64,000 nt of DNA, taken from assembly GCF_023078275.1 (NCBI RefSeq), contig NC_062980.1, forward strand, positions 10,744,783 to 10,808,782, written 5' to 3'. The position numbers and the translations under genes were made by a program. Source of the DNA: Leguminivora glycinivorella. Its lineage: Eukaryota; Arthropoda; Insecta; Lepidoptera; Tortricidae. How positions within the stretch are numbered: position 1 is the stretch's first letter; each line of letters opens with the position of its first letter. The notes below the pieces were generated by a model. It saw only the letters and a program-made list of their open reading frames with translations, searched no databases and was not told the origin of the DNA. Below are positions 35,804 to 46,998 of the stretch, one piece after another.

Positions 35804-37834
35804 CTAGGGTGTCCCAAAAAAATCAAAGTTGTTTTTTTATAACGCATACCCTCTAATTTTGTTCGAATGATGTCAAAACTACCGTATATAAAATTTCATA
35901 TCCTTAGAACCACGGCAACCCGTGCCGACTTACATCGAAACATGTGGGTACTTGTTTACTAGGCGCGCGGCAGCGAGCGTACCGACGTTCATGTTATTAC
36001 TTGTTTTTTTTATTAGTGAATGCATAGTTTTTGTACAATCAAGATGTCGGTGGAGTTACGCAGTTCTAAAAAGGGTATTTTCTTAATAGGGAACGTAAAA
36101 CATCAAATTACTGGTTCAAAACTTCCCTCAAATGGACAAATACTCGCAGTTCTATTCTACAATATTCGTGAAGTGAATTTAAGTGTAAATGAAAGTGCAA
36201 ATCTGGCTATTCGTGAGTGCATTATTTATTGGGAAAAGGCACGTATTCCAACTAAATCTTTTCCTAACTGCGTTAAGAAACTAGTTAATTTGTACCAAGT
36301 TTGGAGGGATTTACAAAAAAATGCTAAAAAGACGCAAAATGTTTCAGCAGCGTCGACAAGAGTTTGTTACAAACTTAGACAACTTATTTGATATTACACA
36401 TGCCGATGCGCTTCAATTAATAAAGATTGACGAAGATAGGATCTTCCTACAGCGACAGAGAGAGCCAGGTTGGCCTGGTAACTTAGCTGGAGTAAACAAA
36501 AAACTGGCCGAAAAAGACAAAAAGGCGCGAGTTAGGAGCATTGAAGAGCAAAAACGGCGTGCTAAACACTATTCAACTCTGTTCCCTTCAACCTCATCTT
36601 ATGTTCCTCAAGAAGATTCATCATCTGATTCTGAAAAAAATAGTTCACAAGAAAATTTTCCTATACCCGTTGACAGCACACGGCCCGAGTCTAATATTTC
36701 CGTAAGGAAAAGTTTCATAACTCCAAAATTGGTTGCTGCATTAGATCGGTGTCAGATAAGTATGAGGAATTCTGTTTATATTATACAAGCAACTATTGAA
36801 GCTCTTGGGCATAACATTGACGAATTTACAATAAGTAAGTCGACCATTCAAAGAATTCGTACGGAAAAGCGAACAGAGTGAGCAGAAGCTATTAAAGTTG
36901 ATTTCCAGAACAAGGTACCAGATACTGTAACCGTCCATTGGGAGGGGAAGCTGTTGCCCGCTTTAGATCCACGCAAATGTAAAGAAGAACGACTTCCGAT
37001 ACTTATTACATATGATGATAAAGAACAACTTCTTGCTGCACCTAAATTGGACAACTCTTTAGGTCGTGAACAGGCAGAAACGGTTTGGAATGCTCTTTTA
37101 GACTGGAATCTTGAAGACAAAGTGCAGATGCTCTGTTGTGATACTACTGCTGAAGCAGTCAAAAGTCAAAGCTAAAATGGTTGCTAACTTGTCCAATACA
37201 ATTCCATCAGCTTATGGGAAACGGTACATGCCATCAAAAGAAGAACTCTGTGGCCCACTCTATGAAAAAAAACTCGAAGACTTCGTTTCCGCTAAAAGCA
37301 AGTCTTTGTTCACTCGACTGAAACTTGACGACAGCTTTCTCAACGAGTCTCCTTCTTTGTGGTCAACTAATGCTTCGTTTCAACAGGCTAAAATTAAGGT
37401 ACAGACCTTAAGAGCAGTAAACGATACTGCCGAAAGAGCAGTCAAGTTGATGCAAGACTTTCATGGCTAGATCACTGTCGAAGAGGAACAAAAACAATTT
37501 CTACTACGTTGCGTACAAGAACACAGGCAGATATATCCAGACTGTAAAAAGCAAACTCTGAAAAGGAAATATGAAAAATAAAGCCTTTTTTACTATTTAC
37601 TGAAAAAAATATGTTTTATTTACTGAATTGAAATTAAGTTCTTAAATTTCCCTTTATTTCTCCATACTAGCTTTCAGGTTCAAACTTTGATGCTAAGTCG
37701 GCACGGGTTACCATTATCCGATTGCAATAATACTTCATATTTAAGACTTTAGGGTCAAATCGAAAAAAAATAGCGGGTATGCGTACCCAAATTCGCAAAA
37801 AAAAATTTCGCCCTTATAGCTTGGGACACCCTAG
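35804..37834 (+). mobile_element. DNA transposon, 2.03 kb, with 14-bp TIRs and 6-bp target duplication
   Basis: Perfect terminal inverted repeats: ctagggtgtcccaa (35804-35817) and ttgggacaccctag (37821-37834). TATGTA flanks both sides (35798-35803 and 37835-37840). Subterminal blocks are also inverted: aacccgtgccgactta near 35917 and taagtcggcacgggtt near 37694; acgcataccc near 35842 and its complement near 37777. The interior encodes a broken transposase-like protein. Superfamily not assigned. Confidence 0.85.
36044..37470 (+). pseudogene. Transposase-like protein of the 2-kb transposon, broken and internally deleted
   Basis: ATG at 36044 opens MSVELRSSKKGIFLIGNVKH. After a frame change near 36320-36350 the reading continues as RRQEFVTNLDNLFDITHADA ... 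KSFITPKLVAALDRCQISMR ... EFTISKSTIQRIRTEKRTE. An in-frame TGA at 36879-36881 interrupts it. The same frame goes on as AEAIKVDFQNKVPDTVTVHW, ITYDDKEQLLAAPKLDNSLG and VQMLCCDTTA, where D of CCDTTA may be a catalytic acidic residue of an RNase H-like fold (inference). It then jumps to a C-terminal block ANLSNTIPSAYGKRYMPSKE ... AERAVKLMQDFHG. The region normally between CDTT and that block appears deleted near 37145-37170. Similar proteins occur in insect and hydra genomes as transposon products, from my general knowledge. Confidence 0.65.
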
Positions 37835-37844
37835 TATGTACCCA

Positions 37845-38545
37845 ATGCAAAAGCACTTTGTACGGTAACTCACTAATACTTACTACAAGCAGTATAGACC
37901 TTGGAACTGGCTCCTTATTCCAAATGCTCTTCTTGAGTGCTAGAATATCAGCGCGTAAATTACATTCGTTAGGTGTCTTTGTAATTTCACAGCTCGCTGT
38001 AAGTTTGTCACCTCTGTAGTGTAAAAAATTCAATTGTCAACCTCGAGCCAGTCAATCATTAAAACCTTTGTATCAGTAAACGTGTGTTGTTTGATTAGTA
38101 AATACTTATGTTTATAGCAATGACGCCTTGTTGTTCATTTTTAATTCTTGTCCTTTATGTTTATATTTCCGTTCGTAAGAAAGAGACATATTATAAAGCA
38201 TTTATTAGTTGAAAGAGTTTTATATCGGAATAGCGTCGCGCTTCAGGTTCGTTATCGGGCGCGACACGCGAAGCAGCCATCACGGCACCGCGGCAAGTGC
38301 ACCGAAACTATGCTTTAGCACTTCTATAATACAATAATAACACTTCCGCCTTTTATAGTTACTGTTAAAGGCGCAATTTGGTATGTAATTCAATGTTTTG
38401 AATGTTTCCATAAAAAAATAAGTAAAGGAAAAATAGTAGTAGCAGTAAAGTTGTTAGTATCTCTCGCAGGCTAATACTTTCCAGCTGTACGCCTTTTCTT
38501 TTTTTTTACAAATGTATTGTCCCTAATTATGTTACAAATTTGGTA
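37845..38545. other. No gene seen
   Basis: Unremarkable sequence. A 92-codon chance ORF on the minus strand (37755-38033) overlaps the transposon end and has no motif. Confidence 0.4.
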
Positions 38546-38547
38546 GC

Positions 38548-38722
38548 TACACATACATACAATCACGCCTGTATCCTATAAAGGGGTAGGCAGAGCACAT
38601 GAAACTACTAAAGCTTCAGTGCCACTCTTGGCAAATAAGGGGTTGAAAGAAAACGAAACTGTGGCATTGCAGTGAGAGGTTGCCAGCCTCTCGCCTACAT
38701 CACAATTTAACCCATAAGTATC
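38548..38722 (-). mobile_element. SINE family B (minus copy)
   Basis: Read on the minus strand it has gtgatgtaggcgagaggctg, ttttctttcaacccctta, agagtggcactgaagc and caggcgtgattgtatgtatg. It is the best match to 6412-6585. A run of 14 G lies just beyond (38759-38772). Confidence 0.75.
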
Positions 38723-38774
38723 ACATAGTCGCCTTCTACGACACTCACGGGAAGAAAGGGGGGGGGGGGGGGTG

Positions 38775-39545
38775 AATGGGGGTTGGTAGCTAAATTTCAC
38801 AAACCTCCTGATTACGTCCTGATTACGTAAATTGGACGACCGCATATTATGATGATATGGAACTGATGAAGACAGAAGGTGGCGATGAAAACTCTGAGAC
38901 AATGTATTCAAAGTTTGTGGTTGTTAGATTTGTCTCCATGTGTATTTCGCGGATATCAATTTCTTGTGAAAGGTAAATTAGTCAGCGATAAAAGCTTATA
39001 ACATACCGGCACATACATAAAGCACTTGCTTCGCGAACGTACGAAGCTCATTCCAATTGGGATTGGTTTTTGGCCTACCGTATTCGCCATGCAACCCTGC
39101 GGTCCATAAACGTATAACACACGTTCAGAGCCCATATATCCATGTTACCTTCTTCATTTGGCCGCATACACGACCAAAACCCGGCACGATTTGCATACAG
39201 TTCCCACGTGTGCCGTCAGCCGTCCGTCGTCTCTCTCTGCTGAGCACTTTGCATACTTTCGTCCTTTATCGAGACTGTTAGCCATTTTTACTTGTTTTGA
39301 CTTTTAATCGTCGGTGCTATGAATTTGAAATTGCAGCCCGCCTTTGTGGAGTGCCGATCTTTTCGACATCGAACTTCTTTTATTTTTAGCTGCCCGTCAA
39401 TTTAAAGGATGACTCACGTTATTCTAGGCAATGTCCAGGCTAGGCTGTAGATTCCTGTGTTTGTTTTTCGGATAACCGGTGTGACGGTTTCCATAGACGA
39501 CAAAGCGCAGTACCTGAACCAGGCCCGATCAAACCTTGAGTCATT
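38775..39545. other. No gene seen
   Basis: No motif or repeat match within the window beyond chance ORFs. Confidence 0.35.
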
Positions 39546-39548
39546 TTT

Positions 39549-39580
39549 AACCCCGACGCAAAAACAAGTTATAAGTTTGA

Positions 39581-39619
<39 letters not shown>

Positions 39620-39720
39620 GCTTGTTTGTCTGCGGCATCGTAGCTCCTGAACGGATGAACCGATTACGAGTTTGTTTTTTTTGTTTGAAAGCTGTTTTAA
39701 TTTAGTGGTTAGCTTATTGA
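39549..39720 (+). repeat. Interspersed repeat family X (truncated copy 3)
   Basis: Starts taaccccgacgcaaaaacaa, then a GTCT tract of about ten units (39585-39620), then gctcctgaacggatgaaccg. The distal part is lost. Confidence 0.7.
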
Positions 39721-39869
39721 AGGGTATCCGTTAACTTTCTATGTGTGGAGATAAGGATATCAAACTCTCTTCAGGGAGAATAGTTTAAGGCCGATAGTCC
39801 ACTATCATCTATCATAGAAAATGATCACACGCAACATGCCATCACGCAAGGAGGCATACAGACAGACCT

Positions 39870-39996
39870 ATGATCATATATGTGACGTTATCTGGGTAAA
39901 GGGACCTTATGTCGATGGGGCGCTTACGTCCCGTGGCGTCGTATTTGTACACGGACGTTGCTCATAACCCTTTCAGATAATGTCATATGTATGATA
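39870..39996. repeat. Foldback element
   Basis: Left tatgatcatatatgtgacgt-tatctg and right cagataatgtcatatgtatg are near-complementary arms of about 25 bp. Non-coding interior includes aaagggaccttatgtcgatg. Confidence 0.5.
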
Positions 39997-40309
39997 GCGT
40001 ACTTTTTGGCCTAAGAAGTGTGCAGATGGCAGCTTAATTAACAGATTTAAATCTCTTCAGTGGGGCTATAAAGTCGCTATCTATAGGACATATAACTTGT
40101 CTTAGCTATCGGTGACTAGCTGGGAGAAGTGTCAGTGACTTTACTATTTTATCAAATATTCTAAGAATTCAGGCACCACATGTTAAAACTTTTTTGATGG
40201 ACGATTTCATATACAAAGATAATCTTACCTCCGAACGTCCTTAATTCTATCATTTTTTGTAATTTGTACGTAATAGTTAAGTCCAATTACGAGAAAGGTA
40301 TTACGAATG

Positions 40310-40495
40310 TGTTGATGCTTTCATCGACGTAATGGGAAAAGAAAATCGAGGAAAAGGTGGATGGGCTTTGTGAGAGATTATATGAAACGAATGCAAGTGA
40401 ATGATGACGTGAAGCACGATAGAGAGATATGGAAGAAAAAACATCCTGAGCCGACTCCAATAGTATAAGGACAACTCGGGCAAACGAATGATGAT
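40310..40495 (+). pseudogene. RTE-like LINE, decayed C-terminal end
   Basis: The frame reads KRWMGFVRDYMKRMQVNDDV then KHDREIWKKK, to a stop at 40466-40468, and the trailer includes aacgaatgatgatg. RPRKRWMD.V..DM....V...+..DR..WK+KT is the common tail of lepidopteran RTE-like LINE proteins. Substitutions suggest an old copy. Confidence 0.65.
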
Positions 40496-40499
40496 GTAT

Positions 40500-41370
40500 T
40501 TAATACTACATCAAGCATGGCAAGACGTGAACTTCAATAGGTATGCAAAAATATTGCTCTATTTAACGATTTTGCTAGAAAAAGAAAAAACATTTAAGTA
40601 CATTTTATTTCAAGCATGTTATTATGTACACAAATTATTTTTTAGTTAGGAAGCAAATAATATAGTCCATCCTAATAAATACTGTATGTTTTTCAAACGT
40701 TATTTAGATATTTACAATCAGAGGGTCTAGCACATGTATCGTATGTGGCGCGATGGTATCTCGCCGTGCTAGCCCTGCAAAAGCGCTATATCCGAAAAAC
40801 GAATAGTCAATAGTCAACTAAACTAAACTAAACATATACCACAGAATATATAATAGTACAAGTACAGAAGGCTCACTCCTTTGATGTTCACAAAATGCCG
40901 CCATTCTAAATTCTTACCTTCATTAACAAACGGACCGCACGCGAGTAGCCAACATTGAATTTTATTGCGCCGCGCGAAGGTCGTCGCCAATGAATGGGCC
41001 GCGAACTCGCGGCCGCTGACATGTACTTGTAGCGCGGCGATAGAATCGCGGAGTGAGCCACCCCTGCATATACCCGCAACTCGTCTGGACAACTCCGCTG
41101 CGCGACGTATAACATCTTCATGACCAATTTTGGGTTTGCGAGCCACATCACAGCATTCCATTATCCGGATAATAACTGTTGATGTAGTCACCTCTGTCGC
41201 ATATGGTAAGGGGACGATAGAAATAACAATAACTATTAGTATAGCGCCCCTTATAAATACATATTGTTTGCTTGTGTGTTAATAGTTTTCCTGAAAGTAA
41301 ATACATAAATTCTAAGCGGATAAATCAGTTTCCTTGAAATTTCCGATGTAAAATTTAAAAAAAGCAACCA
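40500..41370. other. No recognised gene; CpG-rich block at 40915-41135
   Basis: The block includes ccgcgaactcgcggccgctg and has two overlapping minus-strand ORFs (122 and 81 codons). Neither shows a domain, and ORFs of this size are expected by chance in GC-rich DNA. It could be a regulatory CpG-rich block or an unknown repeat. Confidence 0.3.
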
Positions 41371-41375
41371 TTGCA

Positions 41376-41603
41376 TTGCTCGAGAGGATGGATGAGGATC
41401 GAAATGTGAAAAGAGCATACATGGGTCGCCAAGCAGGAGGACGACCTGCCGGACGCCCTAGCTATCGCTGGAGCGACATGGTGGAGGCGGATCTGTGCGA
41501 ACTCCAAGTCAAGAATTGGCGAGAGGTAGCGCAGGACCGAGAAAAGTGGCGCTGTCTTGTATCGAAGGCCGTCTCATTTTGGGGCACTGAGCTAACGGAG
41601 TAA
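41376..41603 (+). pseudogene. Endonuclease/RT LINE, C-terminal fragment
   Basis: An open frame of 75 codons: MLERMDEDRNVKRAYMGRQA ... GRPSYRWSDMVEADLCELQV KNWREVAQDREKWR-type motif, then a stop. The end block RW.D.V..DL.EL...+W...AQDR..WR.LV..A is typical of insect LINE proteins. Upstream coding sequence is absent, so it is a 5'-truncated copy. Confidence 0.7.
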
Positions 41604-41604
41604 C

Positions 41605-42595
41605 CATTGCAAACATAGTTTAGAGTTTAAATAGTAAATATCATGGACAACAAAAATATATAAACTTATCTATATTATTATACTCTGTGATATTATGCAC
41701 TCGCATACCACAACATACAATAACAATAATACCACAAGTACCACAACTATCACTACTGATGCTGAATATTAACGGATGAAATAGCACATAAAATGTATGT
41801 GACATCCTAAATAACTTTTCTAAATAAATATACCTCTAAGTAGACGAATCTGTACTGTCTGTGGTCAGAGATGTCATTTTTTACACACATCTCTTTTTGT
41901 TTAGCGATTACAGAATGGTAGCTACGTTATTTTTTATCTGCTTCTTTTGATGCCGACTGTACCTAAATCTAACTATGTAGTCAAATTATCACTTGACACA
42001 GGTACGGCTTTCTTTCTTCAATTGTTTGTTGCGAAACAAATTGTCAAAACATTTCACAAATCTCCTCCATGATTTGATTTAAAAATCAGACCCTTCAGTC
42101 TCCAAGCTTCCGAAAATAATGTAATAGCCGTGCTAATGGGAGGCCATGTTATAAATTATTTAGATTGTTCGCTTTCGTTCAAATAATAATTTATTCAAGA
42201 ATTAAAAGCTTTTCGAAAGTGGCGTTTTTTTTTATTATTGCCCAAGTGACGATATCTGACGAGACGATATTCTTTAAATAATTGATGGAGCGAGTTCAAA
42301 GGGTGCTAAGGGCCTCTGTTTCAGCTTGGACGTAAATATTTTGTAGTGAACGTAAATGGTTGAAGGAAATGCCTTGCCGCCCTTGCCCGTAACATTTCTC
42401 AACTGATTCAAAGGGAAATTTTAGGGCCCCTGATCTTCTTGGAACTAGCGTTTTAGTAAGTACAACTGCCTAAATAACTCGTGACAAATGAATGATTTTT
42501 TGCCTCTTGCATAACGATTTTGATACATTTCTCTTATAAATGTTCGTTACATTGTAATATGAGAATAAATAGTTTTCATACATATACTGCAAGTA
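41605..42595. other. No gene seen
   Basis: AT-rich sequence with no motif I can assign. Confidence 0.4.
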
Positions 42596-42598
42596 TAT

Positions 42599-43080
42599 AA
42601 GGTCCTAATTTATTAGTTGCAGATATTTTAACACATGATACTTTACATTAAAATAATTAACTTTAAATATAAATTAAAAAATCTTTTCATGTAACTTTTT
42701 TAATTTCATTTTCCTAACAAAAAAATTAATTATAATTTCGTCTAAAAAAATCATCATGTGCATTATCACATGTCACAATAACACTGTCTGTCATGTCAAC
42801 AATTGTTTGTTGTAAATGTCGTAAAGGTTCGGCGGGAAAACTGCACATGTCATTGAAGTGGCCAGTTACAGTTAAGTGGTACGTAAAAGAGGTACTAGAA
42901 TCTGTTCAATGAGTTTTCATTTAATAATCACATAAACAGGGTGTTTTTACGTAGCAAATTTGTTTTTCCGTTTTCTCCAAAAAAACATCGTAAAAGCTAT
43001 AATGTTTCACGGTTTAATATACTCCAGAGACCGAGTACTATCAGCTGTAAAAATATCTGCATCTAATAAATTAGGACCTT
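42599..43080. mobile_element. MITE with 35-nt terminal inverted repeats
   Basis: Left end aaggtcctaatttattag... (42599-42633) and right end ...ctaataaattaggacctt (43046-43080) match at 33 of 35 positions. The flanks are TATA-rich, which hides the target duplication (TA or TATA likely). No ORF inside. Confidence 0.75.
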
Positions 43081-43152
43081 ATATAATTATGAGAGAAATG
43101 AATCAAGAGAATACATAAAAATTCCACAATAAAATCGTATCAATTGATACGG

Positions 43153-43191
43153 CCTGTGACCACGGATATAATGTCAATCCCGAAACGTCGG
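43153..43191 (+). ncRNA. Hammerhead-like motif with altered core (single copy, candidate)
   Basis: cc, t, GTGACCA core (43156-43162), stem II GGAT/ATCC (43164-43167 and 43177-43180), GAA, ACGT, C, gg. It shares the GTGACCA core and the GAAACGTCGG end with 31758-31797, but the stem II sequence is different and still able to pair. Activity unknown. Confidence 0.3.
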
Positions 43192-43514
43192 AGGAATTAC
43201 ACAATAAATATAAAAGATTTTTTACAAAGAAAACTTTCATCATCCAAAAGCTTTAACAAATAGCAAGGAATCTGTATGCAGCTGCGTGCATGCTTGCAGT
43301 TTGCGTAGCTTATTATCGCCGTAATCTCCTTCATTGTTTCATTAAGCTTAATTGCTTGTGCATAATTGTAGCCACGGAAAACACAAGGTTTTATATACTT
43401 ATACATACATCTGATACTGTATGTGATACACATTAACTTTCAATTTACAACTCAAATCAAACAAAATGTACATATGTACATATAATTTTGCTGGTCCATG
43501 TTACATATAATATA

Positions 43515-43912
43515 TTTTTCCCCTCACTAGCTCGGAAACACGTGTTTTGTCTTTAATACCAGCGGGTAAAAACGCATTTTATCCACTAGTGGGTAAAGTA
43601 ATTTGACCTTGAATAAAGTCTAATTAACTGCTTTAAAATTGATAAAAGTAGGTGAATCTAGTAACTAAGATGATTTACCACCTGTGGAACTACTGGAAGC
43701 AGTGATAAACGTATTTTTTTGCGTTGTAGTTTCCTCGCTTTAGTGAGGGGAAAAGTTTTGTGTTACACTCGGGTGCAAATGGATTTTTACTTCTCGTGTG
43801 TTAAAAAACTCGCAAGTTCAGGATTCTATTTTCGAACCACTCGCTTCGCTCGTGGTTCAACTATAGAATCCTTTCTCTTGTTCGTTTTTCAATTCCACAC
43901 TTGGCGTTAAAA
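43515..43912. repeat. Older hairpin-rich repeat, host site of the Penelope insertion (left part)
   Basis: ttttcccctcacta (43517-43530) pairs with tagtgaggggaaaa (43741-43754). aggattctat (43820-43829) pairs with atagaatcct (43863-43872) around the hairpin ccactcgcttcgctcgtgg. The text breaks at the 11-bp duplication and continues after 56167 (tcccttgtataacaaataac). Confidence 0.6.
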
Positions 43913-43923
43913 TACAACTTTGC
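43913..43923 (+). repeat. Target-site duplication, left
   Basis: tacaactttgc, identical to 56157-56167, directly outside the left end of the Penelope-like array. Confidence 0.8.
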
Positions 43924-44143
43924 TAATCGATGGAATCAGGCGTTACTTTGCGGAAATCCATGTTAATCGTAAACTAGAACTTTCCTTTGCTAATCCGCGA
44001 ATAGATAACGTGCAAGTCAATCAGTGCTAACCTGTTATAATTACTTGCGTATTTTTTACATGCAATTAATTTTCCCACCCTCCCACCGCAAAAATAAAAA
44101 TAAATACGCAAATAAATATAACAACCCACCACCAAATATACAA

Positions 44144-44188
44144 AACTCGACACGTGTTTCGCCTCTCTACGAGGCATCCTCAGGAGCT
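44144..44188 (-). ncRNA. Hammerhead ribozyme 1 (PLE, minus strand)
   Basis: Read on the minus strand: stem I agctc, core CTGAGGA, stem II gcctc/gaggc with loop gtaga, GAA, stem III acacgtgt, C17, stem I gagtt. The predicted cut lies between 44149 and 44148. Canonical CUGANGA core. Stem III is very short and self-complementary, as described for Penelope hammerheads that act best as dimers. Confidence 0.85.
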
Positions 44189-44371
44189 GATGTTGACGGT
44201 CCGAAGTCGCGCAACTGACTGATCGTCCCCAGAATGGTCGGCCATATTTATACTTTGTCCACCCCCCCTACCAAGCAAGTTAGATGGAAAAATTCGTAAT
44301 AACGGCGATGACGCAACATTCAACTGCTCATTAAGGATTAACCCCCTATTGTTGTACCTAATTATCTCCAA
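44180..44371 (-). pseudogene. PLE minus unit, C-terminal tail after the frame break
   Basis: Continues the GIY-YIG domain tail (EIIRYNNRGLILNEQLNVAS ... LRTVNISS) in the frame left by a one-base loss in a C run (44383-44386, four C where other units have five). The stop TGA overlaps the hammerhead core. It has one residue unlike the plus copies (VARLRT instead of VAGLRT). Confidence 0.8.
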
Positions 44372-44376
44372 CTGTT

Positions 44377-46212
44377 CTAGAACCCCAAACGCAGCCCTTT
44401 CTCACATACATGTAAAACATCAAAAGAATGATTCTCTGATACAGTATGGTCACTCTCTATCAAATGCTTTGCAAAATTGGATCTCTCTGGATGGTTGTGC
44501 CTGTATGATGCCATATGCTCCTTATACCTAGTAGTGAAATTGCGGCCCGTTTGGCCCACGTACACTTTGTTACAAACATCACAGCTCAACTTATAAACCC
44601 CAGATTTTTTCCCTTTCTCGATCCTATCTTTTCCGTTACAAAGCTTGGAGTGCAAAGTGTTATTTGTCCTAAAGGCCACAGGAATGCCGTTTGACTTCAA
44701 AATCTTATAAATGTCCTCTGACACTTTGCCAACATAAGTAATGCTCGCTTGACACCTCTTAACCGGTTCAGAAGGACGTGCCGCATACAACATATTGTTA
44801 ACCATAACCATCCGCTTCTTTCTGATGATGCCATCAACGATTGATTTATCATAACCGTTCGAAACTGCCAAGTGGTAAATATTGTCCAATTCGGCTCGAT
44901 AGTGTTCTTCAGAAAGAGGCACAGACAACATCCTATGCACATAACAGTGAAAAGCGGCCAACCTATGCTGCCAAGGGTGTGTAGAAGAAGCTGGTATAAC
45001 TGTATCAGTATGTGTAGGCTTGCGGTAAATTTGAAATTGATGGCTATTATTAACTCTAGTAATGGTCAAATCTAGAAAATTCAATGACTTTTCTTGCTCT
45101 AGTTCCTTCTTAAACTTGATCTTTGGATGTTTACTATTAAGCCCAGTAACAAATTCATCCAGCAGGTCCATACTCCCCGTCCAACAAATAATCAAATCAT
45201 CTACGTATCTGAAGTAATACAATATATTATCATTCCCTGCAATATGCTGGTTCTCAAAGTGGTCCATAAAGATATCCGCCATTAAAGGACTCAGTGGAGA
45301 ACCCATGGCTAAACCATCACTTTGCAAATAATACTGTCCCCCGAATCTAAAATAATTATGTTTCATACATATAGCAGTTAGATCTATCAACTCATCTACC
45401 TCCCCTGGATGTAAACGTTGCTTTTCAAAAAGGTCCCTTAGAATATCCAAAGTCTCCCCATACGGCACATTCGTAAACAAACTATCTACATCCAACGAAA
45501 GCAAGACAGCATTATCTGGAATAATAATATCTTTGATCTTTTCTATTAACTGCAAACTATTCCTCAAACAAAACTTCGGCCGGAACTGAGACTTTTCTCT
45601 AATAATGTGATTCAACCTCTTAGCTAGATTATAAGTTGGTGCACCCAAATATGAGACCACTGGACGAACTGGAATGTTATCCTTATGAATCTTAGGTAGC
45701 CCATAAAGAATAGGAGCTCGTGGATTCATTGGCACAACCATGCTCTTCTGATGTTCAGTTTCAAAAACAAACATAGAGTTTTTAATTGCCTGTCTCAGAT
45801 CTTTCTGGAATCCTGGAGTTGGGTCTCTCTGCAAACTCGAAAAGCCATCACCTTGAATCAGATCAAGAACTTTCTGATTATAACTTCCTTTCTCCATAAT
45901 AACAATGCAATTTCCTTTGTCTGCTTTCGAAACTACCAAATCATTTTCTCGCACTTTCTGTTGAATAGTTCTCAGTGCCAAACCATCAGAACTAAATCCA
46001 CCACCCTGTGCCGGAACAGTACTCTTAATAACATTGGCCACCATGGTCTTGGTATCTAAATCACCACGGCCCCGCACTATCGCTACCTCTGAATCCACAG
46101 CCAAATTCTCTAACGTCCCCTGAGTTATTTTTGGCTGGAAATTATATTTCAACCCTTTTCCTAAAAGCTCTACTTCATTCTCCGAAAACTCCACATCAGT
46201 TAAATTTTTCAC
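44377..46212 (-). pseudogene. PLE minus unit: reverse transcriptase + GIY-YIG endonuclease, frameshifted near the end
   Basis: 611 codons matching residues 1-610 of the best copy (51157-53190). It contains SKADKG, LPKIHK, LDVDSLFTNVP (motif A), GLAMGSPLSPLMA (motif B), YVDD (motif C) and the GIY-YIG start GVYKLSCDVCNKVYVGQT. After KGLRLG the frame is lost by the C-run change at 44383-44386. The printed start is GTG. The real start is presumably the ATG at 46712, reached only if the 4-G run at 46255-46258 is read as five. Confidence 0.85.
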
Positions 46213-46712
46213 ACGAGGATGGAAGTCATGGTGAGGTGTTGGTTCCGTTTCCCTCCCCTCAAAAACGAACTCGAACTCGACTCCGTTAACCTACGCAATT
46301 TGTTTAGCTGAGTAGTATACATCTCATGTGCAAGTTCAGAAGCAAAGTATCTCGCCTTTTGGTCTAGGATATCAAACTCGAGATTATGCAACTTAAATGA
46401 GAGTTCAGAATACAACACTTTAAGATGCAGTTTCAAATTATCTCTAACCGAAAACCAATGGCGAGATTCTTCGTTCAACCAAATTCTCTGAGCCCTACTA
46501 ACAGCCAACTTAGCAGCCCTCGAATTGCTACTACAACGCAACTGGATGTAATTAGGCACAACGTTCAAACGCTTGCACTGTTGATTAAACCACACATTCT
46601 GGACAGCTGCACGATGTTGTTTGGTTAGTTTGACATAAAGTCGTGCCTGTTCGGCCACGCTAGCCGTTTTCAAATAATCGATGGAATCAGGCGTTACTTT
46701 GCGGAAATCCAT
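46209..46712 (-). CDS. PLE minus unit: N-terminal segment
   Basis: 167 codons from ATG, identical to the other three copies (MDFRKVTPDSIDYLKTASVA ...). It is rich in charged residues with possible helices and no known motif. It ends out of frame with the RT because of a 4-G run. In the unit at 53409 the same segment is fused to the RT, so it is best seen as the N-terminus of one protein. Confidence 0.75.
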   Translation of the reverse strand: MDFRKVTPDSIDYLKTASVAEQARLYVKLTKQHRAAVQNVWFNQQCKRLNVVPNYIQLRCSSNSRAAKLAVSRAQRIWLNEESRHWFSVRDNLKLHLKVLYSELSFKLHNLEFDILDQKARYFASELAHEMYTTQLNKLRRLTESSSSSFLRGGKRNQHLTMTSILV

Positions 46713-46894
46713 GTTAATCGTAAACTAGAACTTTCCTTTGCTAATCCGCGAATAGATAACGTGCAAGTCAATCAGTGCTAACCTGTTATAATTACTTGCG
46801 TATTTTTTACATGCAATTAATTTTCCCACCCTCCCACCGCAAAAATAAAAATAAATACGCAAATAAATATAACAACCCACCACCAAATATACAA

Positions 46895-46939
46895 AACTCG
46901 ACACGTGTTTCGCCTCTCTACGAGGCATCCTCAGGAGCT
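46895..46939 (-). ncRNA. Hammerhead ribozyme 2 (PLE, minus strand)
   Basis: Same sequence and fold as 44144-44188. It sits between the partial unit (47317-46940) and the full minus unit. Predicted cut between 46900 and 46899. Confidence 0.85.
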
Positions 46940-46998
46940 GATGTTGACGGTCCGAAGTCCCGCAACTGACTGATCGTCCCCAGAATGGTCGGCCATAT

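Noticed and set aside
40823..41191. Host exon or gene in a CpG-rich block
   Set aside because: Two overlapping minus-strand ORFs without domains, splice context or conserved motifs. Chance ORFs are expected in GC-rich DNA.
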